The notes below the pieces were generated by a model. It was not told the origin of the DNA. It ran no database searches and saw only the letters and a program-made list of their open reading frames with translations. 6,033 nucleotides of DNA, taken from contig DAOUAJ010000211.1 of NCBI GenBank assembly GCA_034433615.1, positions 1 through 6,033 of the forward strand. The letters are read 5' to 3'. This document shows positions 1 to 5,279 of the stretch, piece after piece. Position numbers and translations under genes: made by a program. This DNA comes from DAOUAJ01 sp034433615. Its GTDB lineage: Bacteria > Chloroflexota > Anaerolineae > DUEN01. Within the stretch, counting starts at the first letter, position 1; every line of letters begins with the position of its first letter.

Positions 1-180
1 CTCATTGACAGGTATCATCCCGAACCAGAGGATGAGGCGGCCGCCGATGCCCTCCGGGACGGCAACTACTACGAGGGGATGATGGCTTACAACGAGGAGC
101 TGTACAGGTTGTTCGACCCCGTCTGGGAGCGAGAGTACTTGAAGGACGGCGGCCGAGAAGGACAACCCGTTCGTGGATGA
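1..180 (+). CDS. C-terminal end of an unrecognised protein (5' partial)
   Basis: Frame 1 is open from the window edge to a TGA at 178-180 and gives 59 residues. The peptide is acidic and tyrosine-rich (for example DGNYYEGMMAYNEELYRLFD) and ends in a polar, glycine-containing tail. I do not recognise the family. It shows no membrane segment, cysteine motif or nucleotide-binding motif, and is probably a soluble helical C-terminus. The stop lies inside the start of the next gene: the nadE GTG at 173 gives an 8-base overlap. The two genes are therefore probably translationally coupled in one operon. Reading frame and codon choice look normal for this G+C-rich DNA, so I take it as a real gene end rather than a chance ORF. 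Confidence 0.6.
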   Translation, partial: LIDRYHPEPEDEAAADALRDGNYYEGMMAYNEELYRLFDPVWEREYLKDGGREGQPVRG

Positions 181-1087
181 GCTGCGCATCGAGCCCGCGA
201 AGGTGGCACACAGCCTGACGACCTTCATCCGCCAGGCGGTCGAGGATTTCCGGCGGGAAGGGGTGATCGTTGGGCTGAGCGGTGGCATCGATTCTGCGGT
301 GGTGGCAACCCTGGCGGCTCGGGCCCTGGGGCCAGAGCAGGTGCTGGGATTGATCCTGCCGGAGCGGGACAGCGCGCCCGAAAGCCGGCGATTGGCCCGC
401 AAGCTGGCCCAGGGCCTGGGCATCCGTCACAAAACCGTCAGGTTGACGCCACTGCTGGCCTGGCTGGGCGTGTACTGGCAGGTGCCGCTGTGGCTGCTTC
501 CCACCCGCCGCCTGCAAGCAAGGATGGTGCGTCGCTACTATGATCAGTACAGTGCGGCTCTGGAAAAGGGGGAGACTCCCTTCTCGGCCATCATGATTGG
601 CACGCGCGGACTGCGCGGCCCGTGGCTCAACCAGTCGGTCGCCTATCACCGGGTTAAGGTACGGCTGCGGATGACCGTGCTTTATTACTATGCTGAGCTG
701 TACAATCTGCTTGTGTCCGGCACCGAGAACAAAACGGAGCTGGCGGTGGGCTTCTTCGTGAAGTACGGCGACGCCGCGGCTGACATCGCACCGCTGGCCT
801 CACTTTACAAGACCCAGGTGCGGGCCCTGGCGGCCTATCTGGGGGTGCCTGACGAGATCATCGCCCGCCCCCCGTCGCCGGACGTCTTGCCGGGCCTGAC
901 CGATGAAGAGGCGCTGGGACTGGATTACACCACGCTGGATCGGGCGCTGTGGCGGCTGGAACGCGGGCTGAGCGTCGAGTCCATCGCCGACGATCTGGGG
1001 CTTTTGCCAACGCGAGTGCGCTATGTGGAGATGCTAACCCAACGCGCCCGATACCTGTCCCCCCTGCCGCCCATGCCCCCGAGCTAG
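173..1087 (+). CDS. nadE: NH3-dependent NAD+ synthetase
   Basis: This enzyme makes NAD+ from deamido-NAD+, ATP and ammonia, the last step of NAD biosynthesis, in the cytoplasm. The 304-residue product carries the N-type ATP pyrophosphatase P-loop SGGIDSA at residues 36-42. It also has RLRMTVLYYYAE (about 164-175), GTENKTE (183-189) and KYGDAAADIAPLASLYKTQVR (about 197-217, adenylate and substrate-binding segment), then the P-x-LPGLTDEE element near 237-246. No glutaminase (nitrilase) domain is present in this ORF, so ammonia is the expected donor. At 304 residues it is somewhat longer than the usual roughly 270; extra sequence lies between about residues 95 and 160, including WLGVYWQVPLWLLP. 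The GTG start at 173 is chosen because AGAAGGA at 156-162 sits 10 bases upstream and no better in-frame start exists before the P-loop. It overlaps the preceding gene by 8 bases. The gene looks intact. Confidence 0.93.
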   Translation: MDELRIEPAKVAHSLTTFIRQAVEDFRREGVIVGLSGGIDSAVVATLAARALGPEQVLGLILPERDSAPESRRLARKLAQGLGIRHKTVRLTPLLAWLGVYWQVPLWLLPTRRLQARMVRRYYDQYSAALEKGETPFSAIMIGTRGLRGPWLNQSVAYHRVKVRLRMTVLYYYAELYNLLVSGTENKTELAVGFFVKYGDAAADIAPLASLYKTQVRALAAYLGVPDEIIARPPSPDVLPGLTDEEALGLDYTTLDRALWRLERGLSVESIADDLGLLPTRVRYVEMLTQRARYLSPLPPMPPS

Positions 1088-1101
1088 TCTTTTTGGAAAT
1101 C

Positions 1102-1126
1102 GCGGCCACGTGCCAGGCACGTCCGC
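1102..1126. terminator. Hairpin downstream of nadE, possible terminator
   Basis: ACGTGCC (1108-1114) pairs perfectly with GGCACGT (1116-1122). The stem extends, after a two-base bulge, through GCGG (1102-1105) pairing with CCGC (1123-1126). It begins 15 bases after the nadE stop codon. No T-tract follows, so it is not a classical intrinsic terminator. It could be a transcript-end stabilising hairpin, a weak terminator, or a protein-binding palindrome. Confidence 0.35.
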
Positions 1127-1286
1127 CCCGGATTATTGAGAAGACACATCGCTGGCCGGCCTGGCTGGGATCGTCAGGCTGCGTGAGCACAGCATGAAGG
1201 CGAGGGCCGAAGCATCCGAGCAACCAGCAAGCATGAGCAGGAGGAGGCGAACCGATTTCGCACGGATACGAAAGTGACGCAGATCA

Positions 1287-1314
1287 TAGACGGAGGCGCG
1301 ACAATTGCTACAAT
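1287..1314 (+). promoter_or_regulatory. Candidate promoter for the ACR3-like permease
   Basis: A -10-like TACAAT at 1309-1314 is preceded by TG at 1306-1307, the extended -10 arrangement TGnTACAAT. A partial -35, TAGACG (1287-1292, four of six matches to TTGACA), lies 16 bases upstream. Transcription would start near 1321 and leave a leader of roughly 75 bases that contains the palindrome at 1338-1351. No copy of the ArsR-type TTCAA-N6-TTGAA operator is present here. Confidence 0.4.
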
Positions 1315-1337
1315 TAATGTGACTGAAAAGCATGCAA

Positions 1338-1351
1338 AAATATGCATATTT
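1338..1351. repeat. Perfect 14-base palindrome in the permease leader
   Basis: AAATATGCATATTT is its own reverse complement. It lies 46 bases upstream of the permease start and downstream of the candidate promoter. The overlapping segments ATGCAAAAAT (1332-1341) and ATGCATATTT (1342-1351) also form an imperfect tandem repeat with one-helical-turn spacing. The position and symmetry fit a repressor site for a dimeric regulator. Its sequence differs from the ArsR-type operators further downstream, so a different regulator is implied if it is functional. Confidence 0.4.
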
Positions 1352-1397
1352 CTTCTGGTCGGAGAGAAGTAGCAATCCTGGATAGAGGTTTGAGGCC

Positions 1398-2411
1398 ATG
1401 TCACAACTGCATAAGATTGCCAGAGCCATTGAGGGAAGCCTGATCCTGATGGTGATCCTCTCGATCGTTGCGGGGGTCGCTTTCGGCTGGATTGCCCCTG
1501 AGCAGGCCAGGGGCTTGAAAGCATACACGACGCTAGCGCTGTTCGTGATGCTGTATCCGATGATGATCGGATTGCGTATTGAGGAAGTGGGCAAGGCAGC
1601 GATGAATTTGAAGCTGATCAGCCTTTCCATGGCCTTCAATTTCATCCTGTCGCCGCTGTTAGCTGCATTTTTGGCTTTCCTCTTTCTACGCGACCGGCCC
1701 GATTTCGCCGTGGGGCTGATCTTGACAGGCACAGTGCCATGTGCGGGGATGGTGGCCGGCTGGACGGGCTATGCCAGGGGCAATGTAGCGCTGGCATTGG
1801 TCATCGTGGCGATCAGCCTGTTGGTCAGCATCGTCATGATCCCCATCTGGATGCCGATCCTGGCTGGCGTGTACGTGGAGATTGACGCCTGGGCGATGTT
1901 CCGGGACATCCTGATCGCTGTGGTAGTGCCGCTCATCCTGGGCGACATCACGCGGCGTCTGTTCGTGCGGCGCTGGGGTACAACCGGCTTTCAACACATC
2001 AGGCCGCTCTTGCCGGCCACGTCTATGCTGGGCATGTTCATGATCGTCTTCATCTCGATGGCGCTGGAGGCCAACAATGTGCTCCATCACCCCCAGTACT
2101 TTGTGATCATCCTGATCCCGTTGGCGTTTCTCTATGCCATCCTGTTCACAGGGGCGGTGCTGTTCTCCCGTTGGGTGGGCTTCAACTACGAGGACATGGT
2201 GGCCTTTGCCTATGGAGTCGCGGGGAAGAATATCTCTATCGCTCTGGCGCTGGCGACCATCTTCTTCAGCCCGTTGACGGTGTTGGTGTTGGCGCTCAAG
2301 CCGGTTATTCAGATCAGTTTCATGGCTACTTTCCTGCGATTCGCTCCCAGGCGGCAGGGGTGGTGCACGACGCGGACAGAAAGATTGGGGGTCGGCGCAA
2401 TCACTCGCTGA
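1398..2411 (+). CDS. BASS-superfamily permease, ACR3-like (probable arsenite exporter)
   Basis: An integral membrane protein of 337 residues with about ten hydrophobic segments separated by short polar loops, the layout of the bile acid:Na+ symporter/ACR3 superfamily. Family-type features are LFVMLYPMMIGLRIEEV (about 48-64), the TM4 segment LTGTVPCAGMVAGWT (109-123) with Cys115, where ACR3 proteins carry their essential cysteine, and GKNISIALALA (276-286), which matches the ACR3 element before TM9. ACR3 proteins export arsenite using the proton gradient; that substrate is inferred here from Cys115 and the downstream ars genes. The TM4 wording differs from classical ACR3, so another anion is possible. 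The ATG at 1398 has AGAGG at 1384-1388, nine bases upstream. The C-terminal 20 residues are basic and look unconserved, but the membrane core is complete. Confidence 0.78.
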   Translation: MSQLHKIARAIEGSLILMVILSIVAGVAFGWIAPEQARGLKAYTTLALFVMLYPMMIGLRIEEVGKAAMNLKLISLSMAFNFILSPLLAAFLAFLFLRDRPDFAVGLILTGTVPCAGMVAGWTGYARGNVALALVIVAISLLVSIVMIPIWMPILAGVYVEIDAWAMFRDILIAVVVPLILGDITRRLFVRRWGTTGFQHIRPLLPATSMLGMFMIVFISMALEANNVLHHPQYFVIILIPLAFLYAILFTGAVLFSRWVGFNYEDMVAFAYGVAGKNISIALALATIFFSPLTVLVLALKPVIQISFMATFLRFAPRRQGWCTTRTERLGVGAITR

Positions 2412-2581
2412 AGCGACGTGGGTCTTCCAGGAAGCCCATCGTGTCAAGCACCCCACCACCTGATTCGATTACAACGGCTACGGATGAGGTGCGGTGGTGT
2501 ACGCACATCGCCAACATTGACGCGGCGGTGCAGGCCTACCTGGAGGGCCGCCTGGTGGACCACACCGAGCGTCTACATTGA
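2412..2581 (+). pseudogene. Orphan coding tail, possible NifX-like C-terminal remnant
   Basis: Between the permease and the mrp remnant no complete gene is visible. Frame 2 stays open through to a TGA at 2579-2581 and its end, roughly from 2489, reads like real protein: HIANIDAAVQAYLEGRLVDH near the stop. The helix ending in AYLEGRL resembles the C-terminal end of NifX/NifB-type dinitrogenase cofactor proteins, which often neighbour Mrp-type ATPases. This is recognition from a very short segment and is weak. There is no start codon with a ribosome site, and the upstream part of the frame merely overlaps the permease. I read it as the 3' remnant of a gene whose body is missing. It may equally be non-coding. 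Confidence 0.25.
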
Positions 2582-2618
2582 AAGCTGAGCGAAATCACTT
2601 GCCATTGTGAGGAACGAC

Positions 2619-3310
2619 ATGCCAACCGAACAGGAAGTAATAGCGGTGCTGAACGGGTGATGGACCCGAAACTGCCCCGCAGCATCGTCGAGCTGGGCAT
2701 GGTGCGCCACGTCCAGGTGCGCGATGCGCGGGTCGAGGTCGAGCTGGCGCTGACCATCAGCGCCTGTCCGCTGTCCGACAGGCTGGCCGCGGAGGCACGC
2801 GCGGCGGTCGAGAGCGTGCCCGGCGTTGAGGAGGTGATCATCACGCTGGCCGAGATGACCGCCGAGGAACGGGAGATCGCCAGCGCCATAGACATTTTGC
2901 CAGCAGTGACCGCCGAGGGGATCAAGGTAATGTCCATGAACCTGCTCCTGCCCGACGAGGACACCGCGGTCATCTGGCGTGGGCCGCTCATCCACAGCGC
3001 CATCCAGCAATTCTGGACCGACGTGCTGTGGGGCAGGCTCGATTACCTGCTGGTGGACCTGCCACCTGGCACCTCGGACGCGGCGCTGACGGTGATGCAG
3101 AGCCTGCCGGTAGATGGGGTGATCGTGGTCACCACGCCCCAGGACCTGGCGGCGATGGTGGTGCGTAAGGCTGTTCATATGGCTGAGCAGCTCGATGTGT
3201 CGGTGCTGGGTGTGGTGGAGAATATGAGCTACTTCGTCAGGCGCTGGGCACCGTTGGTCTGGCGCTGCTCGATTCGTGTTTGCGCGATCAGGTGGAGGCG
3301 GCGCTGACAT
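2619..3310 (+). pseudogene. mrp: Broken Mrp/NBP35-type Fe-S cluster carrier ATPase
   Basis: Mrp proteins are P-loop ATPases that carry Fe-S clusters, often with an N-terminal DUF59/MIP18 domain. The natural start is ATG 2619, with GAGGA at 2609-2613. It yields MPTEQEVIAVLNG and then a TGA at 2658. Adding one G to the GGG at 2655-2657 would restore VLNGVMDPKLPRSIVELG, a normal DUF59 beginning. The main frame (GTG 2657 to stop 3305-3307) encodes DUF59 (residues 1 to about 68, including TISACPLS) and then jumps near residues 72-80 directly to ILPAVTAEGIKVMSM. It continues with VIWRGP (105-110), DYLLVDLPPGTSD (129-141), TTPQDLA (159-165) and GVVENMSYF (185-193). The segment that should lie between, with Walker A GKGGVGKST and the DADxYGPS motif, is absent. 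After residue 194 the protein degenerates into an Arg/Trp-rich tail and the usual C-terminal domain is missing. With three lesions and no P-loop it cannot be a normal ATPase. Confidence 0.82.
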
Positions 3311-3468
3311 GCCAGGACCCGGACTGTCGGACGCGCCGGGTCGCCGTGCTGGCCGCGGTATACAAGGCCTGGACCCGGCTGCTATGCCCGGCTTGCCGTA
3401 GCGAGTGGCAATCCGTGTCCTCGGCGTCTCGACGGCGATTTTCAGAGTGGGAGGAGCTCAATGTGTGA
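3241..3468 (+). CDS. Cys-rich ORF, probably the 3' part of an unrecognised gene
   Basis: Frame 1 is open from about 3229 to a TGA at 3466-3468. It gives a protein-like product that includes LGTVGLALLDSCL, TCQDPDCRTRR and LLCPACRSEW. The C-x4-C and C-x2-C pairs suggest a small metal-binding (zinc-ribbon-like) module; I do not recognise the family. The only plausible internal start is TTG at 3280, giving 62 residues, and it lacks a convincing ribosome site. The frame emerges exactly where the Mrp homology ends (about 3236), so this looks like the end of another gene joined to the broken mrp. Its stop overlaps the ATG of the next gene, and its last codons contain that gene's ribosome site (GGGAGGAG 3449-3456). 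Such coupling favours a formerly genuine gene. Confidence 0.45.
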   Translation, partial: ALGTVGLALLDSCLRDQVEAALTCQDPDCRTRRVAVLAAVYKAWTRLLCPACRSEWQSVSSASRRRFSEWEELNV

Positions 3469-4168
3469 AGCCACGGTGTATCTGGAACGAGACGGCGAAT
3501 GCAAGAAGGTGATGGATGAGGTGGCGCGGCTTGAGCCGACCGAGGCTGGCATCGTCTTGACCAAACTTTTCGAGCCGCCGCAGACCGTCCAGGCGGTCAT
3601 CCGCGAGGTAGATTTCCTCAAGCACGAGGCCACGCTGATCCCGGCAAGTGACAGCTCCGTCGCGCTGGCATGGATCCTGAAGCGGCGCAGCATCCGGGCC
3701 TATTCGGATGCGCCGGTGACCGATGCCCAGGTTCAAGCCCTGCTCCAGGCGGCCATGGCCGCGCCTTCAGCCAACGACATCCGACCGTGGGCGTTTGTGG
3801 TAGTGCGGGATCCAACCCGCCGGCGCGCCCTGGCGGAAACCCATCGCTGGAGCGGTATGTGCGCCAATGCCCCGGTGGTCTTTGTCGTGGTGGGCGACCC
3901 GGCTGCATCGGACCACTGGGTGGAGGATTGCAGCGCAGCGACGGAGAACCTGCTGTTGGCAGCGGCCAGCCTTGGCCTGGGTGCGGTTTGGGTGGCGATT
4001 TACCCCCGCGCAATACAGGAAGCTTACATACGCCGGGTATTGAGCATCCCCGATATGCTGCGCGTCCTGTGTTTGGTGCCGGTCGGCCATCCGGCCGAAG
4101 CTAAGCCACCGCGTACCCGGTATGAGGAAAGCAAAGTGCACTACGAGGCCTTTGAAGGCTGGCCATGA
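3461..4168 (+). CDS. CooT-like nickel-binding domain fused to a nitroreductase
   Basis: The 235-residue product has two parts. Residues 1-62 match the CooT family (PF10133 type): they start MCEATVYLERDGECKKVM and continue with a V-x-x-L-E pattern, KLFEPPQTVQAVIREVDFL and a final ATLIPA strand. Cys2, which binds Ni(II) in CooT of Rhodospirillum rubrum, is present. Residues about 70-235 are an FMN-dependent nitroreductase-family domain: ILKRRSIRAYSDAPV (about 72-86), AMAAPSANDIRPWAFVVV (FMN-binding region) and AATENLLLAAASLGLGAVWV, ending with PVGHPAEAKPP. CooT proteins usually stand alone at 60-70 residues and serve CO dehydrogenase nickel maturation; nitroreductases transfer electrons from NAD(P)H. 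No start codon with a ribosome site exists between the parts, so one chain is predicted. GGGAGG at 3449-3454 precedes the ATG. The domains are each intact. The join may be an evolved fusion or a deletion product. Confidence 0.8.
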   Translation: MCEATVYLERDGECKKVMDEVARLEPTEAGIVLTKLFEPPQTVQAVIREVDFLKHEATLIPASDSSVALAWILKRRSIRAYSDAPVTDAQVQALLQAAMAAPSANDIRPWAFVVVRDPTRRRALAETHRWSGMCANAPVVFVVVGDPAASDHWVEDCSAATENLLLAAASLGLGAVWVAIYPRAIQEAYIRRVLSIPDMLRVLCLVPVGHPAEAKPPRTRYEESKVHYEAFEGWP

Positions 4169-4665
4169 TCCGGGCGGCTGTTGTTACCGTCAGCGACAAA
4201 GGTTATCGCGGTGAGCGGGAAGACATCAGTGGGCCGCTGCTGGGCCAGTTGCTGGCTGACATGGGCGCTCAGGTCGTCGCGACGCACCTGGTCCCCGACG
4301 AACTGGATCAGATCACAGTGCTGCTGGCCCACCTGGCTGGTGACGGCGGTGTGGATCTGGTGCTGACCACTGGCGGCACCGGGCCCTCGCCGCGGGACGT
4401 GACCCCCGAGGCGACGCGGGCGGTCATCGAGCGGGAGATGCCCGGCTTGGCCGAGCTCCTACGCTGGGACGGCTACCGTCGCACGCCTTTCGCCGTGCTA
4501 TCACGCGGCGTAGCCGGCATCCGGAGACGCACCCTCATCGTCAACCTGCCGGGCAGCCCCCAGGCGGTCTGCGAGGGGATGGAGGTGCTGGCGCCACTTC
4601 TGCCAGCCATCATCGCCCTGATCAAGGACGAGACACCAGTGGACGGCCTGTGCACCCCGGAATGA
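4165..4665 (+). CDS. Molybdenum cofactor biosynthesis protein, MogA/MoaB family
   Basis: The 166-residue cytosolic protein belongs to the family that adenylylates molybdopterin before Mo (or W) insertion. Signatures are AAVVTVSDKGYRGEREDISG at the N-terminus (residues 4-23), DLVLTTGGTGPSPRDVTPEAT (about 64-84, the MPT-binding loop), the REMPG helix (about 90-94), and LSRGVAGIRRRTLIVNLPGSP (about 111-131). Length and motifs are complete. The ATG at 4165 overlaps the TGA of the fusion gene (ATGA) and has GAAGG at 4154-4158, so the two are translationally coupled. A molybdo- or tungsto-enzyme is implied elsewhere in the genome; none is encoded in this window. I cannot separate MogA from MoaB by sequence alone, so I give no symbol. 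Confidence 0.9.
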   Translation: MIRAAVVTVSDKGYRGEREDISGPLLGQLLADMGAQVVATHLVPDELDQITVLLAHLAGDGGVDLVLTTGGTGPSPRDVTPEATRAVIEREMPGLAELLRWDGYRRTPFAVLSRGVAGIRRRTLIVNLPGSPQAVCEGMEVLAPLLPAIIALIKDETPVDGLCTPE

Positions 4666-4728
4666 TCCAAGGAGACAGGTTGATGCAGGCGAATACCCGA
4701 GGCTCGAGGTCGAAGACTGTAGCGCTAC

Positions 4729-4756
4729 TTGACAAATGCTTCGTCCGGAGTATAAT
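4729..4756 (+). promoter_or_regulatory. Consensus sigma-70-type promoter of arsR
   Basis: TTGACA (4729-4734) and TATAAT (4751-4756) both match the consensus perfectly, with a 16-base spacer. Transcription would start near 4763, about 30 bases before the arsR ATG. The -10 box is overlapped on its 3' side by the inverted repeat at 4755-4772, so a bound repressor would block polymerase. A promoter this strong is what one expects for a tightly repressed, inducible ars operon. Confidence 0.88.
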
Positions 4757-4772
4757 TCAACCCCAATTGAAT
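4755..4772. promoter_or_regulatory. ArsR-type operator over the arsR promoter
   Basis: ATTCAA (4755-4760) and TTGAAT (4767-4772) form a perfect inverted repeat with a six-base spacer, CCCCAA. It overlaps the end of the -10 box and the expected start site. ArsR/SmtB dimers bind A/T-rich inverted repeats of this sort, and autorepression is the family rule. That ArsR from the adjacent gene binds here is inferred from position. Confidence 0.78.
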
Positions 4773-4793
4773 CAACCCGTGAAAGGGCAAGCG

Positions 4794-5174
4794 ATGACGG
4801 AAAGCACAGGTCGAGAGCTGATCGAGTTGGCCGGCTTGCTGAAAGTGCTCAGCGATCCCACCCGCTTGGCGATTTTCAATGCCCTCATGCAGGGGGTGCA
4901 GTGCAACTGCGATCTGGGCGAGCGGCTGGGTCTGCCCATGAACCTGATCTCGCACCACCTGAAAGTGCTCCGCCAGGCCGGGCTGGTGAATATGGAGCGC
5001 GATGAGTTCGATGCGCGTTGGGTTTACTACTCCGTCAACCGTCAGGCGCTCGAGGAGCTGAACCACGCTTTCAGCGCCTTCTTCGATCCGGCTCGGATCA
5101 AGCCTCGCCTGCCCACCTGTGGCCCGCGAGGGGCGTTCGTCCCTTTGGGCGATGCGATGATGATCGAGGGTTGA
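4794..5174 (+). CDS. arsR: ArsR-family arsenic-responsive repressor
   Basis: A 126-residue winged-helix repressor of the ArsR/SmtB family, expected to bind operator DNA as a dimer and release it on As(III) or Sb(III). It reads LLKVLSDPTRLAIFNALMQG (15-34), then the metal-binding start of the recognition region CNCDL (Cys37, Cys39), which corresponds to the CVCDL of classical ArsR. The helix-turn-helix follows (LGLPMNLISHHLKVLRQAGLV, about 45-65), then the wing near residues 66-80. A third cysteine, Cys109, lies in the C-terminal tail PTCGP and could complete a three-thiolate site. The ATG at 4794 is chosen because AAGGG (4783-4787) is six bases upstream, the promoter and operator precede it, and the N-terminus fits the family. 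An in-frame ATG at 4683 with its own ribosome site would add 37 residues. Confidence 0.92.
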   Translation: MTESTGRELIELAGLLKVLSDPTRLAIFNALMQGVQCNCDLGERLGLPMNLISHHLKVLRQAGLVNMERDEFDARWVYYSVNRQALEELNHAFSAFFDPARIKPRLPTCGPRGAFVPLGDAMMIEG

Positions 5175-5192
5175 TTTTTTTGCCTCAAATAT

Positions 5193-5208
5193 TTCAATGG
5201 ATGTTGAA
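5193..5208. promoter_or_regulatory. Second ArsR-type operator, upstream of arsM
   Basis: TTCAA (5193-5197), spacer TGGATG, TTGAA (5204-5208): the same half-sites and the same six-base spacing as the operator at 4755-4772. It lies in the A/T-rich 105-base gap between arsR and arsM. No convincing -35/-10 pair is visible around it, so it may act as a roadblock, as an auxiliary site for looping, or over a non-consensus promoter. Half-site identity and context make chance less likely. Confidence 0.6.
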
Positions 5209-5279
5209 CTGTGATCCCTGCTTCTGGTTGCTGTCCGGAGTGCCTGGGTCGTCGGATCATGTTGAGGAGGACCGGTGCC

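Larger units (their letters stand above)
1088..1397. other. Intergenic region without a supported gene
   Basis: These 310 bases separate nadE from the permease. ORFs crossing here on either strand have compositionally odd translations without family features, and I treat them as shadows. What the stretch does hold is a strong hairpin just after nadE (about 1102-1126), an 18-base inverted repeat TTTCG-N8-CGAAA at 1256-1273, a possible extended -10 promoter at 1287-1314, and an A/T-rich palindrome at 1338-1351. The last 100 bases are clearly more A/T-rich than the surroundings, as expected for a promoter and leader region. Confidence 0.6.

Noticed and set aside
949..1197. Small + strand ORF spanning the nadE end
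   Set aside because: It lies mostly inside nadE in another frame, and its remainder crosses the hairpin region without any protein-like character.
1256..1273. Inverted repeat TTTCG-N8-CGAAA as an operator
   Set aside because: Five-base arms with an eight-base spacer are expected by chance in a region of this size, and it lies outside the likely promoter.
1686..2459. Long minus-strand ORF opposite the permease
   Set aside because: Its translation is a His/Arg/Asp/Gln-rich string without family features, the usual mirror of a membrane-protein gene. The + strand frame has clear transmembrane segments.
2573..3310. Long minus-strand ORF opposite mrp
   Set aside because: It is composition-driven and shows no recognisable motif. 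The + strand carries clear DUF59 and Mrp signatures over the same bases.
5168..5182. T-run after the arsR stop as an intrinsic terminator
   Set aside because: No stable G+C-rich hairpin precedes the T-run. The operon seems to continue into arsM.
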